NCBI GenBank assembly: GCA_003534295.1
Contig: DPDV01000002.1
Span: 55,571 to 119,570 of the forward strand
Direction: 5' to 3'
DNA from: Clostridiales bacterium
Lineage (GTDB): Bacteria > Bacillota > Clostridia > TANB77 > CAG-508
Length of the DNA stretch: 64,000 bases
The notes below the pieces were generated by a model. It made no database searches and was not told where the DNA came from. It saw only the letters and a list, made by a program, of their open reading frames with translations. Positions 36,952-46,148 of the stretch are shown here, one piece after another; the stretch's first letter is position 1; every line of letters begins with the position of its first letter. Both the position numbers and the translations under genes were made by a program.

Positions 36952-38214
36952 ATGAATTATAACAAACAAGAAATTAAAAGAGGAATAACTTTACACCAAA
37001 TAAATACAAATAACTTTAAAACAAATTTATATGCTATATTTTTAGCAACTCCAATTACAAGAGAAAATGTTACAAAAGATGCTGTCATTTCAGCAGTACT
37101 AAGAAGAGGCACAAATAATATAAAATCACAAGAATTAATAAGTCAAGAATTAGAATCAATGTATGGTGCAAGTTTTGACTGTGGAATAGAAAAAACAGGA
37201 GATAATCATGTATTCAAATTTTATTTGGAATCATTAAGTGATGAATTCTTACCTGCAAAAGAAGACCTGTCAAAAAAAAGTATAGAAATTTTATTAGATA
37301 TAGTATTTAATCCACTAATTGAGAATGGTGGATTTAAAGCTGAATATGTAGAGGGCGAAAAAAATAATATAAAACAAATAATAGAATCTAAAATAGATAA
37401 TAAAGGACAATATGCATATGACAAATGTATAGAAGAAACATTTAATGGGAAACCATATGGATTATACAAATATGGATATATAGAGGATTTAGAGAAAATA
37501 ACGCCACAGAATTTATATGAATACTACAAAAAGATGATATCAGAATGCAAGATAGATATATTTTGCTCTGGAATAACGGAAAACATAGAAAAAGATATAA
37601 AAGAAAATAAAAATATACAAAAGGTAAATGAGAGAAAACCTAATTGCATAATTGGAACAACTGTAGAATTACCTGTGCAAGAAACCAAAACTGTTCAAGA
37701 AAGTATGCAAGTGTCACAAGGAAAGCTAGTTATAAGCTTAGATGTGGATAGTAAAATAGAAAATTTAAGCTATGTAGCTTCTGTTTATAATGCAATTTTA
37801 GGAGGAGGAGCTAACTCAAGGCTATTCCAAAATGTTAGGGAAAAAGAAAGTCTGGCATACACTGCAGGTTCAAGCTACTTAAAACCAAAAAATATGATAT
37901 TTATTAGATGTGGAATAGAAATACAAAATTATAATAAAGCATTAGAAACCGTAAAAGTTCAGTTAGACGATTTAAAAAATGGAAAGATAGAAGAAGAAGA
38001 TATAGAAAATGCAAAAAAATTAATAATAGCCTCTGTTAAAAGCATAACATCAGAACAAGATACAGAAATAACGTATTACTATGGGCAAGAATTGGCAGGA
38101 ACACTTATAGAGATATCAGATTATGAAAATAAAGTTAATGCAGTAACAAAGGAACAAATACAAGAAATTGCAAACAGTGTAAGCATAAATACAATATATT
38201 TTCTTAAAGATTAA
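36952..38214 (+). CDS. yfmF: M16-family protein, YfmF-like, without the zinc motif
   Basis: A 420-residue insulinase-fold protein. The N-terminal region where active relatives have HxxEH has no such motif, as is usual for YfmF, so it should be the non-catalytic partner. The R/Y pair that helps hold substrate in active pairs is visible in the C-terminal part (NAILGGGANSRLFQNVREKE and ESLAYTAGSSY). It lies just upstream of a gene with the intact motif, and the two probably act as one enzyme. Confidence 0.85.
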   Translation: MNYNKQEIKRGITLHQINTNNFKTNLYAIFLATPITRENVTKDAVISAVLRRGTNNIKSQELISQELESMYGASFDCGIEKTGDNHVFKFYLESLSDEFLPAKEDLSKKSIEILLDIVFNPLIENGGFKAEYVEGEKNNIKQIIESKIDNKGQYAYDKCIEETFNGKPYGLYKYGYIEDLEKITPQNLYEYYKKMISECKIDIFCSGITENIEKDIKENKNIQKVNERKPNCIIGTTVELPVQETKTVQESMQVSQGKLVISLDVDSKIENLSYVASVYNAILGGGANSRLFQNVREKESLAYTAGSSYLKPKNMIFIRCGIEIQNYNKALETVKVQLDDLKNGKIEEEDIENAKKLIIASVKSITSEQDTEITYYYGQELAGTLIEISDYENKVNAVTKEQIQEIANSVSINTIYFLKD

Positions 38215-38256
38215 AAGAGCTTGTTTATAAAAAACAAGAAAGGAATGAGAACAAGA

Positions 38257-39534
38257 ATGAAGATTATTGAAAGCTTAAGAATTAAAGAAAAAGCCTATGT
38301 AGAGACTTTAGAAAATGGGCTAAAAATAATAATAATCCCTAAAAACAATACAAACAAAAAATATATAATATGGGGAACACATTTTGGATCAATAGACAAT
38401 CATTTTATAATGCCAAAAACAGGAGAAGAAGTATATATTCCAGATGGTGTTGCACACTTTTTAGAACATAAAATGTTTGAACAAGAAAACGGAAAAAACA
38501 GTTTAGATGTTTTAATGGCATTAGGATTAGATGCAAATGCATATACAACAAATGACCACACAGCATATTTATTTGAATGTACTGATAATTTTTATCAGGG
38601 ATTAGATGAACTTATGAATTATTTGCAAAATCCGTATTTTACAGACGAAAATGTCGAAAAAGAAAAAGGTATAATAGGGCAAGAAATAAAAATGTATGAA
38701 GATGATCCAAGCTGGCAATTATATATGAATGCATTAGATTGTATGTATAAAAATAACCCTATAAAAATAGATATAGCTGGAACTATAGAATCAATATCTA
38801 AAATAACACCAGATGTATTATACAAATGCTATAATACATTTTACAATCCTGCAAACATGACTATGGTGGTATGCGGAGATTTTGAACCAGAAAAAATATT
38901 AGATGAAATAAAGAAGCGACTTATAAAAAAGGAAAATCAAGGGGAAATAAAAAGAATATATCCTCAAAAAGAAAAAGAAATAAATATGCCATATAAAGAA
39001 AGCAAAATGGAAGTTAGCATGCCAGCGTTTATAGTAGGATACAAAGATGTGCAAGGAGAAGAATACAATCCAAGAATTGCAGTAAAAAAACATATTGCAA
39101 TAGAAATATTGCTAAATATGATAATAGGAAAAAGTTCAAATTTATATAAAGAGTTATATGAAAAAGGTATTATTTTATCAGAACCAGGTTTAGACTATGA
39201 ATTTACGGACCAGTATGCACATATACTAATATCTGGACAATCAAACAATCCACAAGAGATACAAAAAAGAATAAAGGAAACAGTAAAAACATTTAGAGAG
39301 AATGGATTAAATGAACAGCATTTTGACAGAATTAGAAAAAAAGTATATGGAGATTATGCTATAGAGTATAATAGTGTAGGCAATATAGCTAGAATGTTCT
39401 TAGCAGATAATATGAAAGGAATAAATAGCTTTGACTATATAGATGACTATAAAACGGTAACAAAACAATATGTAGAGGAAATTTTAAAAGATATATTCAA
39501 AGAAGAAAATATGGTATTGTCAATTGTTAAATAA
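38257..39534 (+). CDS. yfmH: M16-family zinc peptidase, YfmH-like
   Basis: A 425-residue peptidase with the inverted zinc motif in GVAHFLEHKMFE (HFLEH near residue 67) and the downstream Glu region EKEKGIIGQEIKMYEDDP. In-frame starts exist at 38221 (TTG), 38245 (ATG) and 38257 (ATG); MKIIESLRIKEKAYVETLEN fits the usual family start, so I use 38257, with moderate certainty. Seven bases separate the longest frame from yfmF, so they form one operon. Confidence 0.88.
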   Translation: MKIIESLRIKEKAYVETLENGLKIIIIPKNNTNKKYIIWGTHFGSIDNHFIMPKTGEEVYIPDGVAHFLEHKMFEQENGKNSLDVLMALGLDANAYTTNDHTAYLFECTDNFYQGLDELMNYLQNPYFTDENVEKEKGIIGQEIKMYEDDPSWQLYMNALDCMYKNNPIKIDIAGTIESISKITPDVLYKCYNTFYNPANMTMVVCGDFEPEKILDEIKKRLIKKENQGEIKRIYPQKEKEINMPYKESKMEVSMPAFIVGYKDVQGEEYNPRIAVKKHIAIEILLNMIIGKSSNLYKELYEKGIILSEPGLDYEFTDQYAHILISGQSNNPQEIQKRIKETVKTFRENGLNEQHFDRIRKKVYGDYAIEYNSVGNIARMFLADNMKGINSFDYIDDYKTVTKQYVEEILKDIFKEENMVLSIVK

Positions 39535-39610
39535 TATATTAAAATAGGAATATAAAATAACTTTATAAGTTATTTTGTAAAACAATAGAAGAAAAGGATG
39601 AAAAGAGAGA

Positions 39611-40414
39611 ATGAACACAGTAGAATTTCCACTATTAAATTTAAAACTAGAATTATCAGAAGTCGCAATAAAAATATTTGGCTTAGGAATAAAATGGTAT
39701 GCTATAATAATAGTCTTTTGTATTATTATGGCATTGGTTTGGTGTAAATTCAGGTCGGAAAAATACAACATAGATTTTGACGAAATATTAAGTTTATTTA
39801 TTATATTAATTCCAACTGTAATTATTTGTGCAAGATTGTATTATGTACTATGTAATTTGAACTATTATTTGAGTAATCCAATCCAGATAATAAATATTAG
39901 AGGTGGAGGGCTTGCTATTTATGGCGGAATAATAGGCGGAATAATAGCATGCTACATATTTTGTAAAAAGAAAAATATAAATATACTTAATTTATTAGAC
40001 TGCATAGCACCAATATTAGCACTTTCACAAGGAATTGGAAGATGGGGCAACTTTATAAATGTAGAGGCTTATGGTACTGAAACAAATTTACCATGGAAAA
40101 TGGGAATAATAGAGGACGGAGTAAAAAAATTTGTACATCCAACATTTTTGTATGAATCATTAGGAACTATAATTATATTTGTAATATTGGCAGTTTTACA
40201 AGACAAAAGGAAATTTGAAGGTCAAATAGCATATATGTATTTAGCATTATATTCTCTATTAAGATTTTTTATAGAAGGAATAAGGGCAGATAGTTTAATG
40301 GCATTTAATATAAGAATTTCACAAATATTGTCACTTATAATTTTTGTATTATCTATTGGAATTATAGTACAAAATATAATAAGAGAAAAACAAACGTCGA
40401 AAAAAGACGAATAA
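39611..40414 (+). CDS. lgt: prolipoprotein diacylglyceryl transferase
   Basis: Transfers diacylglycerol from phosphatidylglycerol to the lipobox Cys of lipoproteins. The 267-residue protein has about seven membrane helices. The signature GRWGNFINVEAYG (Lgt motif, near residue 142) is present, preceded by RGGGLAIYGGIIGG near 98. An AGAGAG site precedes the start. Confidence 0.95.
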   Translation: MNTVEFPLLNLKLELSEVAIKIFGLGIKWYAIIIVFCIIMALVWCKFRSEKYNIDFDEILSLFIILIPTVIICARLYYVLCNLNYYLSNPIQIINIRGGGLAIYGGIIGGIIACYIFCKKKNINILNLLDCIAPILALSQGIGRWGNFINVEAYGTETNLPWKMGIIEDGVKKFVHPTFLYESLGTIIIFVILAVLQDKRKFEGQIAYMYLALYSLLRFFIEGIRADSLMAFNIRISQILSLIIFVLSIGIIVQNIIREKQTSKKDE

Positions 40415-40470
40415 TGTTGAAAAAAATCACTCGAAAAACCGGCTAAAAGCCTAAAAATCAACAAAAATGG

Positions 40471-40499
40471 TTGACTTAAATGTAAAAATATGGTATTTT
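40471..40499 (+). promoter_or_regulatory. promoter of the Spo0E-like gene
   Basis: TTGACT and a weak TATTTT at 17-base spacing, 45 bases before the start. Confidence 0.4.
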
Positions 40500-40543
40500 A
40501 GATATATACAAAAGAAAAAACATAAAAAAAGGAGAGTGATTGT

Positions 40544-40741
40544 ATGTTAAATGAAGAAATTTGTAAACTAAGGGATGAACTAAATAACAGCATTACATCC
40601 GGGAAAGATTATAATGAGATATACGAGATAAGTACAGAGCTAGATAGACTAATAGCTATGTACTATAGAAAAAGCATAAAAGATGGGACTAAAAGAAAAA
40701 GAAGAACAAGGGAAAAATTGTTTAGTATTGTAATAGCATAA
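40544..40741 (+). CDS. Spo0E-like aspartyl-phosphate phosphatase
   Basis: A 65-residue protein of the Spo0E family, which removes the phosphoryl group from Spo0A and so delays sporulation. The pattern is LRDELNNSITSGKDYNEIYE followed by the signature STELDRLIAMYY (family SQELD). A GGAGAG site precedes it and a terminator follows closely, so it is a single-gene unit. Confidence 0.88.
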   Translation: MLNEEICKLRDELNNSITSGKDYNEIYEISTELDRLIAMYYRKSIKDGTKRKRRTREKLFSIVIA

Positions 40742-40752
40742 AATAAATTAGG

Positions 40753-40780
40753 AAGGAAGTTAAAAAAACTTCCTTTTTTC
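40753..40780 (+). terminator. terminator of the Spo0E-like gene
   Basis: AAGGAAGT and ACTTCCTT form an 8-bp stem with a 7-base loop and T-run. Confidence 0.8.
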
Positions 40781-40811
40781 AGGATTATGCGCAAAATAAT
40801 TAACAAAAAAG

Positions 40812-40840
40812 TTTACATTAAAAAGTACATGTGTTATAAT
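40812..40840 (+). promoter_or_regulatory. sigma-A promoter
   Basis: TTTACA and a perfect TATAAT with 17 bases between, 24 bases before the next gene. Confidence 0.7.
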
Positions 40841-40863
40841 TTCAGATAATAAGAGGTGAAAAA

Positions 40864-41778
40864 ATGAATCAAATTCTTTACGTAGGCGAAAATAAAGGAA
40901 ATGGACCAATAGCAATAAAAAGCATTGTGAAATTTTTTGCAATAGTAATAATAGCATTTGGAATTATCTTAATAGGAAAAGGTTCATATGCAATATATAA
41001 AAATATAGAAATTAACAGTGGAGATAATATACCAGTAGTATATATGAATAGGGTTAACAATACGGTTGTAATAAAAGCTGAAGATAACATAGAAATATCA
41101 AAATTAATATACAGTTGGAATAAGGGAGAAGAAACTATATTACTTCCAAACAGCAAGAAGGTAGAAGAAGTAGTATTACTTCCAAATGAAAATAGTGTGT
41201 TGAATGTTACTATAGTTGATACAAAAGGTAAAGAAACAAAATTTATGCAAGAATGGAATATCGAAGGAACAGATATAAGAAAACCAGAAATAGAAATAAC
41301 AACAGATGAAGATATTAGAAAAATAACAATTATTGCAAGAGATGAAACAGAAATAAATTATCTAATATATAAATGGAATGAAGAAGAAGAAATAAAAATT
41401 AATGCAACAGAAAATGACAAATTGAAAATTCAAGAAACAATAGATATGATATTAGGGGAGAATAAGCTAACAGTTAAAGCAGTAGATAAAAATGGAAATA
41501 CAGAAACATTAGAAAAAACGATAATAATTTCATCTAAGCCTGTTATAGCTATAAAGCAAAGCAATGGCAAACTAGCAGTTACAATAAATGATGAAGTTGG
41601 AATAAAAAAGGTAACATTAAATATTAACGGCCAAACATATGGAGGAAATTACTCAGGAAAGAAACAATTAAAATTAAATGTGCCATTAAAAAAAGGCAAT
41701 AATACAATAAGCATAACAGCAATAAATGAATCAGATTTAGAGCAAAAAGTAGTAAGAGAATTTACGTATAAACAATAG
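40864..41778 (+). CDS. membrane-anchored protein with Ig-like modules
   Basis: A 304-residue protein with a single N-terminal membrane helix (about residues 20-42) and an extracellular part of three to four repeating beta modules of roughly 75 residues. Each contains a phrase such as ISKLIYSWNKGEE or INYLIYKWNEEEE followed by LTVKAVDKNGNTET, the style of bacterial Ig-like or cadherin-like domains. A GAGGTG site precedes it. It is 15 bases from the diguanylate-cyclase gene and probably cotranscribed. The function is unknown. Confidence 0.75.
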   Translation: MNQILYVGENKGNGPIAIKSIVKFFAIVIIAFGIILIGKGSYAIYKNIEINSGDNIPVVYMNRVNNTVVIKAEDNIEISKLIYSWNKGEETILLPNSKKVEEVVLLPNENSVLNVTIVDTKGKETKFMQEWNIEGTDIRKPEIEITTDEDIRKITIIARDETEINYLIYKWNEEEEIKINATENDKLKIQETIDMILGENKLTVKAVDKNGNTETLEKTIIISSKPVIAIKQSNGKLAVTINDEVGIKKVTLNINGQTYGGNYSGKKQLKLNVPLKKGNNTISITAINESDLEQKVVREFTYKQ

Positions 41779-41793
41779 AAAAGAGGGAGAAAA

Positions 41794-42720
41794 ATGATAC
41801 AAGAAGTCTATTTAATAGATAACGAAGATGATATAAAAAACAAATTAGAAGTAATGTTTGAAAATGAAAGTGACTATAAATTTAAGAAAGCTAATACAAA
41901 TGAAATAGACACAGTATTAAGAAATATTCCCGCGTTAATAATAATTAATGAAGACAATATTGAAGATGACATAACAAAAATATGTAACAACATTAGAAAT
42001 AATGAGGATAACAGTATAACTCCAATAATTGTAATATCATCAAATAGAGACAAGAGTCATAGGATAGAAATACTAAAGGCGTGTGTGGAACATTATATAA
42101 TAGCACCAATAGATGAAGAATATTTATATTATACAATAAAAAATGTAATTAGACTTTTATACATAAATAGAAGAGTAAGTCCATTAACAGGACTACCAGG
42201 AAATGTGCAAATACAGGCAGAAATGAAAAAACGTTTATTAAACAAGGAAAACTTTTCTATGATATATTTCGATTTAGATAACTTTAAGGCATATAATGAC
42301 ATTTATGGTTTTTTAAATGGAGACGAAATAATAAAATTCACAGCAAGAACTATAATAAAGAATATACATATGTCAACAAATGAAGAAAAATTTGTTGGAC
42401 ATATAGGCGGTGATGATTTTGTAGCAATAGTAGGAGGCATGGAATGCGAACAAATATGCCAAAACATAGTAGCAGAATTTGACAGAGAAGTAGTCAAATA
42501 TTTTACACCAGAGGACGTAGAAAAAGGATATTTGGAAGTGCCAAATAGAAAAGGAATAATAGAACAATATCCAATAACAACAATTTCTGTAAGTGCAGTA
42601 GTAGTTGACGCAGGAAGATTCCATAATGCACTAGAAATAGGAGAAGTAGCAGCACAAGTAAAACATTTAGCAAAAATAACACCGGGAAGCACATATGTAA
42701 TAGATAGAAGAAAAAAATGA
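41794..42720 (+). CDS. receiver-like plus GGDEF protein
   Basis: A 308-residue protein. The N-terminal 125 residues have the receiver fold but the usual phosphorylated Asp position reads LIIINEDN, so it may not be phosphorylated in the standard way. The GGDEF domain follows (SPLTGLPGNVQIQ, then FDLDNFKAYNDIYGFLNGDE and the active-site loop GGDDF near residue 205). GGDDF differs from GG(D/E)EF by one conservative change. Likely makes c-di-GMP, though activity is not certain. Confidence 0.85.
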   Translation: MIQEVYLIDNEDDIKNKLEVMFENESDYKFKKANTNEIDTVLRNIPALIIINEDNIEDDITKICNNIRNNEDNSITPIIVISSNRDKSHRIEILKACVEHYIIAPIDEEYLYYTIKNVIRLLYINRRVSPLTGLPGNVQIQAEMKKRLLNKENFSMIYFDLDNFKAYNDIYGFLNGDEIIKFTARTIIKNIHMSTNEEKFVGHIGGDDFVAIVGGMECEQICQNIVAEFDREVVKYFTPEDVEKGYLEVPNRKGIIEQYPITTISVSAVVVDAGRFHNALEIGEVAAQVKHLAKITPGSTYVIDRRKK

Positions 42721-42933
42721 AAGAAAAATGATAGTAACTTCATTTTTGTCACATTCTTTTAAATTATATTTTTTCTTTAATTGTTCAAATAGCTCGTTTG
42801 AAACACATAAATCAAGATCTCCAACTATTTCTCTTAATCCATATAGCAACATAGATCCACTAGATAAAATATAATATTCTGTTTTGGGCAATTCTAAGGA
42901 GTTTAGCAAATTTAATAGTTCCTCTTTATTCAT
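42667..42933 (-). pseudogene. truncated nucleotidyltransferase-like gene
   Basis: The frame starts at MNKEELLNLLNS with a GAGGAG site. Its first 65 residues, YYILSSGSMLLYGLREIVGD and LDLCVSNELFEQLKKKYNL, resemble the nucleotidyltransferase-fold proteins of the AbiEii or MNT kind (GS...GDLD). After KNEV the similarity ends and the frame runs into the 3' end of the GGDEF gene, so the C-terminal two thirds are missing. Confidence 0.55.
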
Positions 42934-43054
42934 TTTTAAATTTCTCCTCACATAAAATTACCATTAATATAGCAAAGTATAATAAAAATAGTCAATATTG
43001 CATTCACATATAAATAGCTGAAACATAAGTATTTGTAAAATCTAACGCGAATGG

Positions 43055-43084
43055 TAATATAAAATAAAATTGCCTCATATATAT
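43055..43084 (+). promoter_or_regulatory. possible sigma-E-type promoter of cwlD
   Basis: GTAATATA and CATATATA with 14 bases between resemble the sigma-E consensus (GTMATATT, CATACAAT). cwlD is a sigma-E gene in Bacillus, which fits. The match is by eye in A/T-rich DNA. Confidence 0.4.
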
Positions 43085-43100
43085 TAGGTGAGGTGATTTA

Positions 43101-43274
43101 ATGATAATTTTAAGTAAAAAAAGGATATATATTATGCTAAGTATGGTTATGGTAGCTGTACTTGCATTTTCTTTTAAGGTGGCAGACAGTGAAAAAACTG
43201 TGCAAACTATGTCACTACCTGTTTCAAACAAAGTTATTGTATTAGATGCTCGGCCATGGAATACCAGATGAGGG
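43101..43274 (+). pseudogene. cwlD: 5' part of cwlD, interrupted by the mobile element
   Basis: CwlD is a germination-related amidase needed to make muramic-delta-lactam in spore cortex. The fragment has a start with an AGGTGAGGTGA site, a signal-anchor helix (IYIMLSMVMVAVLAFSF) and PVSNKVIVLDA, after which the family has GHGIPDEG. Here an extra C at 43251 breaks the frame; without it the sequence reads DAGHGIPDEG. The gene then stops at the element border near 43273. Its continuation GAQSSTG is at 63979-64000. Confidence 0.85.
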
Positions 43275-43291
43275 GGGTAGCTTACTGCATT
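43273..43291. other. left attachment junction (attL)
   Basis: The cwlD sequence ends at GATGAG; GG is the presumed crossover dinucleotide and GGGTAGCTTACTGCATT is the inner half-site, an imperfect inverted copy of the right end. Confidence 0.75.
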
Positions 43292-43331
43292 AAACAAAAA
43301 ATATTAAGTAACTATTCCTTTATAAAAAAGT

Positions 43332-43359
43332 TGCAAATGTAAAAGTTTGCATTTTTTTT
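43332..43359 (+). terminator. terminator inside the left end
   Basis: TGCAAA and TTTGCA flank eight bases and are followed by a T8 run. It would stop transcription from cwlD into the element. The remaining left-end DNA up to 43493 holds no gene. Confidence 0.65.
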
Positions 43360-43493
43360 AATTTTAAATAAATAAATTAATATAAAAAAGGCTCAACAAT
43401 AAAAACAAATGTTTATACAATATAACAATGGACAAAAGAGAAATTAAGCTATTTGCTATGAATATTAAATTTATATGACATTGAAAAAATATA

Positions 43494-43522
43494 TTGACAA
43501 ATTATGATTAAAAAGATATTAT
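43494..43522 (+). promoter_or_regulatory. promoter of the methylase-MBL pair
   Basis: Perfect TTGACA and TATTAT with a 17-base spacer, 28 bases before the methylase start. Confidence 0.65.
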
Positions 43523-43550
43523 GTAATGGAAAGATAGGTGAAAAAAGGAT

Positions 43551-46148
43551 ATGTATGATAAAAATGAAAGATTAAATAAGATAAGAAATAGTCTTAAATT
43601 AATAGGATATACAGAAGAGTATCAAGAAGAAAATTATCCTTTTACATCTGGAAATTTAGCATTAAAAGCTGATATTATAACTTTTAGTGATGATACTATA
43701 CATGACATTTCAACATCTAATATTTCTGTAATTTTAGAAGAAAATGAAACAGCATATGATAAGGTTGGCATCTCAATGGGGACTCCTATTATTATAAAAG
43801 CAAGCACTAATAATGTTGAAATAAAAACACTAAAAAATCAAGAACAAGATAAAATTATTACTTTAAAATATGAAGATATTGATTCTTATTTTGCAAAAAG
43901 TAGAATAGATTTTGATTTAATTAATGAATATAAAAATGAAAGAAATCCAAAACAATTGTCTTTATTTGAGACATCTGTCGATGTTAATAGCAAAATAATA
44001 GAAAAAGAATTTACAAACTTGCTAAAAAAAGGTAAGCAATTATTAAAACAAATTGAGAAAGAAACAGAAGAAGACTATAAAAATTTAGTTTCAATTTGTA
44101 TGAATATAATTACAGCAGTAATAATAGAGCATAAGATAAATTTTAAAGATGTAAGTCATAATATAATTAAAATGTTAGAAAAATACGAAAATGAATATCA
44201 TGATTACTTTAAAAAAGATATGATATATAAATATGGACAAGAATTTATAATTGATTTATATAAAGAATTAGATGATGATATTTCATATAGAAATATAAAT
44301 AGTAACATATTAAGCGCATTTTACGAAGATAGTTTATTTACAGATGACAAAAATGCAATAAAAGAAATAAAAAAAGAATTAGGAAATTATTATACACCGA
44401 GAATTTTAGCAGAAGATATGATAAATGCGATACCAGTAGAATTAATACCAGAGGAAGAAAGATTTATTTTAGATGGAACGTGTGGTTGTGGAAGCTTATT
44501 GCATCAGGCATATTATAGACTTAAAAAATTATTACCAAAGAAAATAGACAATAAACAAAAACATAATTATTTAACAAAAATGATAGAAGGTATAGATATT
44601 GATATATTTGCAAAAGAACTTACAAAATTATCATTTCTTTTAATAAGTTTACCATTTGGAAATGGGTGGAAAATTATTGCAAATGATATGTTAAAAATCA
44701 ATGACTTTAAAACAAGACCTAATATAATTATAGCTAATCCACCTTTTGGAGCAGATTCACACAAACCTCAAAAGGCAATAGAATTTTTTGATGCCTACAT
44801 AAATATATTAAATGATAATGGATATATGGCTATTGTATTACCACAATCTATTCTAACTATAAAAGCTGCAAGTAATCTTAGAAAAAGGATTCTAAAAGAA
44901 TTTAATATATTAGAGATATGGACTTTGCCAGGAGGAATTTTCAAAAATAATTGTCCAACAATAGTAATGATTTTGCATAAAACTAATAAAAATAAAAAAG
45001 GAATTGTAATTATAAAGACAGTCTCAAGAGAAAATAAAGAGGACTATTTATTAAAACATATATATACAGATGAATATATAATAGCAGATTATGAAAAATG
45101 GAGTCAAAATGAAGAGTGTAAATATGAAATCTCTCCTTTATATAACATTTGTAATAAGATGGAAAGTAATATAAAGTTGGAAGAATGTGCTAATATATTT
45201 GATGGTATTATATTAGATATAGAAAAAAATAAAGACAAAATATCAGAGATAAGTAAAGATAATTTTGTACCATTTGTTTCTAATGCGAAAAATATGAAAG
45301 CATATAAGCAAATAAGTGAAATTTCATATTTAAAATATGATGAAAAAATAAAATATGAAGGAGAAACTAGACTTAGATTTCAATCTAAAACGTTATTTGA
45401 AAAATCAAAAGTTTTAGTAAAAAGGTCTAGTACAGCTGAAGATATACATTGTTTAGTAGCTAACATAGATAGAAAAGGGTTATTTGTTAAGAACTCTTTT
45501 TGCTCAGTAGTGCCTAAAGACGAAGAAGAAATATCATTAGAAGAGATAGTAGCTTTATTAAATAGTAATATAATAAATGCTTATGCAAGAATGAAGGATA
45601 AAAAAAGAACCTTAGATATAAAAACAATTAAACAAATTCCAGTTCCTAAATTCACTAAAAATGAAAAAAAACAAATTATACAAATAGTTCATAGCTTAGA
45701 AAAAGAAAATAATGATTATCAAAAAATAGAAAGATTAAACAATATTATAAATAATGCTTTTAAATTAAATGATGAAGAAAAAAGAATTTTAGAAAAATAT
45801 TGGAAAAATGAATCAAAAGTAGATTCAAATAATATGGACATAAAAGATAAATGGACATTAATGGGAAATGTAAAAAAAGTGAATAACAAAAATTTAGAAA
45901 TAGAAGTAGAATTTTATTCTTTAGATTTAATAAAAATAATTAAAATACAAGGATATATGCCAGGTTGGTTATTAGAGGAAGAAACAGAATTTTTATGCAC
46001 TATATCTAATGAAGATATGGTGAATATAAAAGAAAAAGAAATACATCTATATGATATTACACCTATTAATTATTCATATATGTCATTGGAAGAGTTATAT
46101 GCAGAACATGATAAAATTATGACAAAGGAGGCAGAAAATGAACAATAA
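43551..46148 (+). CDS. N6-adenine DNA methylase with target-recognition domain
   Basis: An 865-residue DNA methyltransferase of the HsdM/type IIG kind. Residues 1-280 are a poorly recognised N-terminal region; I see no clear nuclease motif. The SAM-binding motif I is DGTCGCGS at residue 308, after YYTPRILAEDMINA, and the catalytic NPPF is at residue 396. Residues 545-730 look like an HsdS-type specificity domain (ending LDIKTIKQIPVPKF). The last 80 residues are a small beta domain. The start is the ATG at 43551 with a weak site. It overlaps the MBL gene by 11 bases. Confidence 0.85.
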   Translation: MYDKNERLNKIRNSLKLIGYTEEYQEENYPFTSGNLALKADIITFSDDTIHDISTSNISVILEENETAYDKVGISMGTPIIIKASTNNVEIKTLKNQEQDKIITLKYEDIDSYFAKSRIDFDLINEYKNERNPKQLSLFETSVDVNSKIIEKEFTNLLKKGKQLLKQIEKETEEDYKNLVSICMNIITAVIIEHKINFKDVSHNIIKMLEKYENEYHDYFKKDMIYKYGQEFIIDLYKELDDDISYRNINSNILSAFYEDSLFTDDKNAIKEIKKELGNYYTPRILAEDMINAIPVELIPEEERFILDGTCGCGSLLHQAYYRLKKLLPKKIDNKQKHNYLTKMIEGIDIDIFAKELTKLSFLLISLPFGNGWKIIANDMLKINDFKTRPNIIIANPPFGADSHKPQKAIEFFDAYINILNDNGYMAIVLPQSILTIKAASNLRKRILKEFNILEIWTLPGGIFKNNCPTIVMILHKTNKNKKGIVIIKTVSRENKEDYLLKHIYTDEYIIADYEKWSQNEECKYEISPLYNICNKMESNIKLEECANIFDGIILDIEKNKDKISEISKDNFVPFVSNAKNMKAYKQISEISYLKYDEKIKYEGETRLRFQSKTLFEKSKVLVKRSSTAEDIHCLVANIDRKGLFVKNSFCSVVPKDEEEISLEEIVALLNSNIINAYARMKDKKRTLDIKTIKQIPVPKFTKNEKKQIIQIVHSLEKENNDYQKIERLNNIINNAFKLNDEEKRILEKYWKNESKVDSNNMDIKDKWTLMGNVKKVNNKNLEIEVEFYSLDLIKIIKIQGYMPGWLLEEETEFLCTISNEDMVNIKEKEIHLYDITPINYSYMSLEELYAEHDKIMTKEAENEQ

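Noticed and set aside
43004..43297. Minus-strand 97-residue frame over cwlD
   Set aside because: It is the shadow of the cwlD fragment; the plus strand shows the real protein and a good ribosome-binding site.
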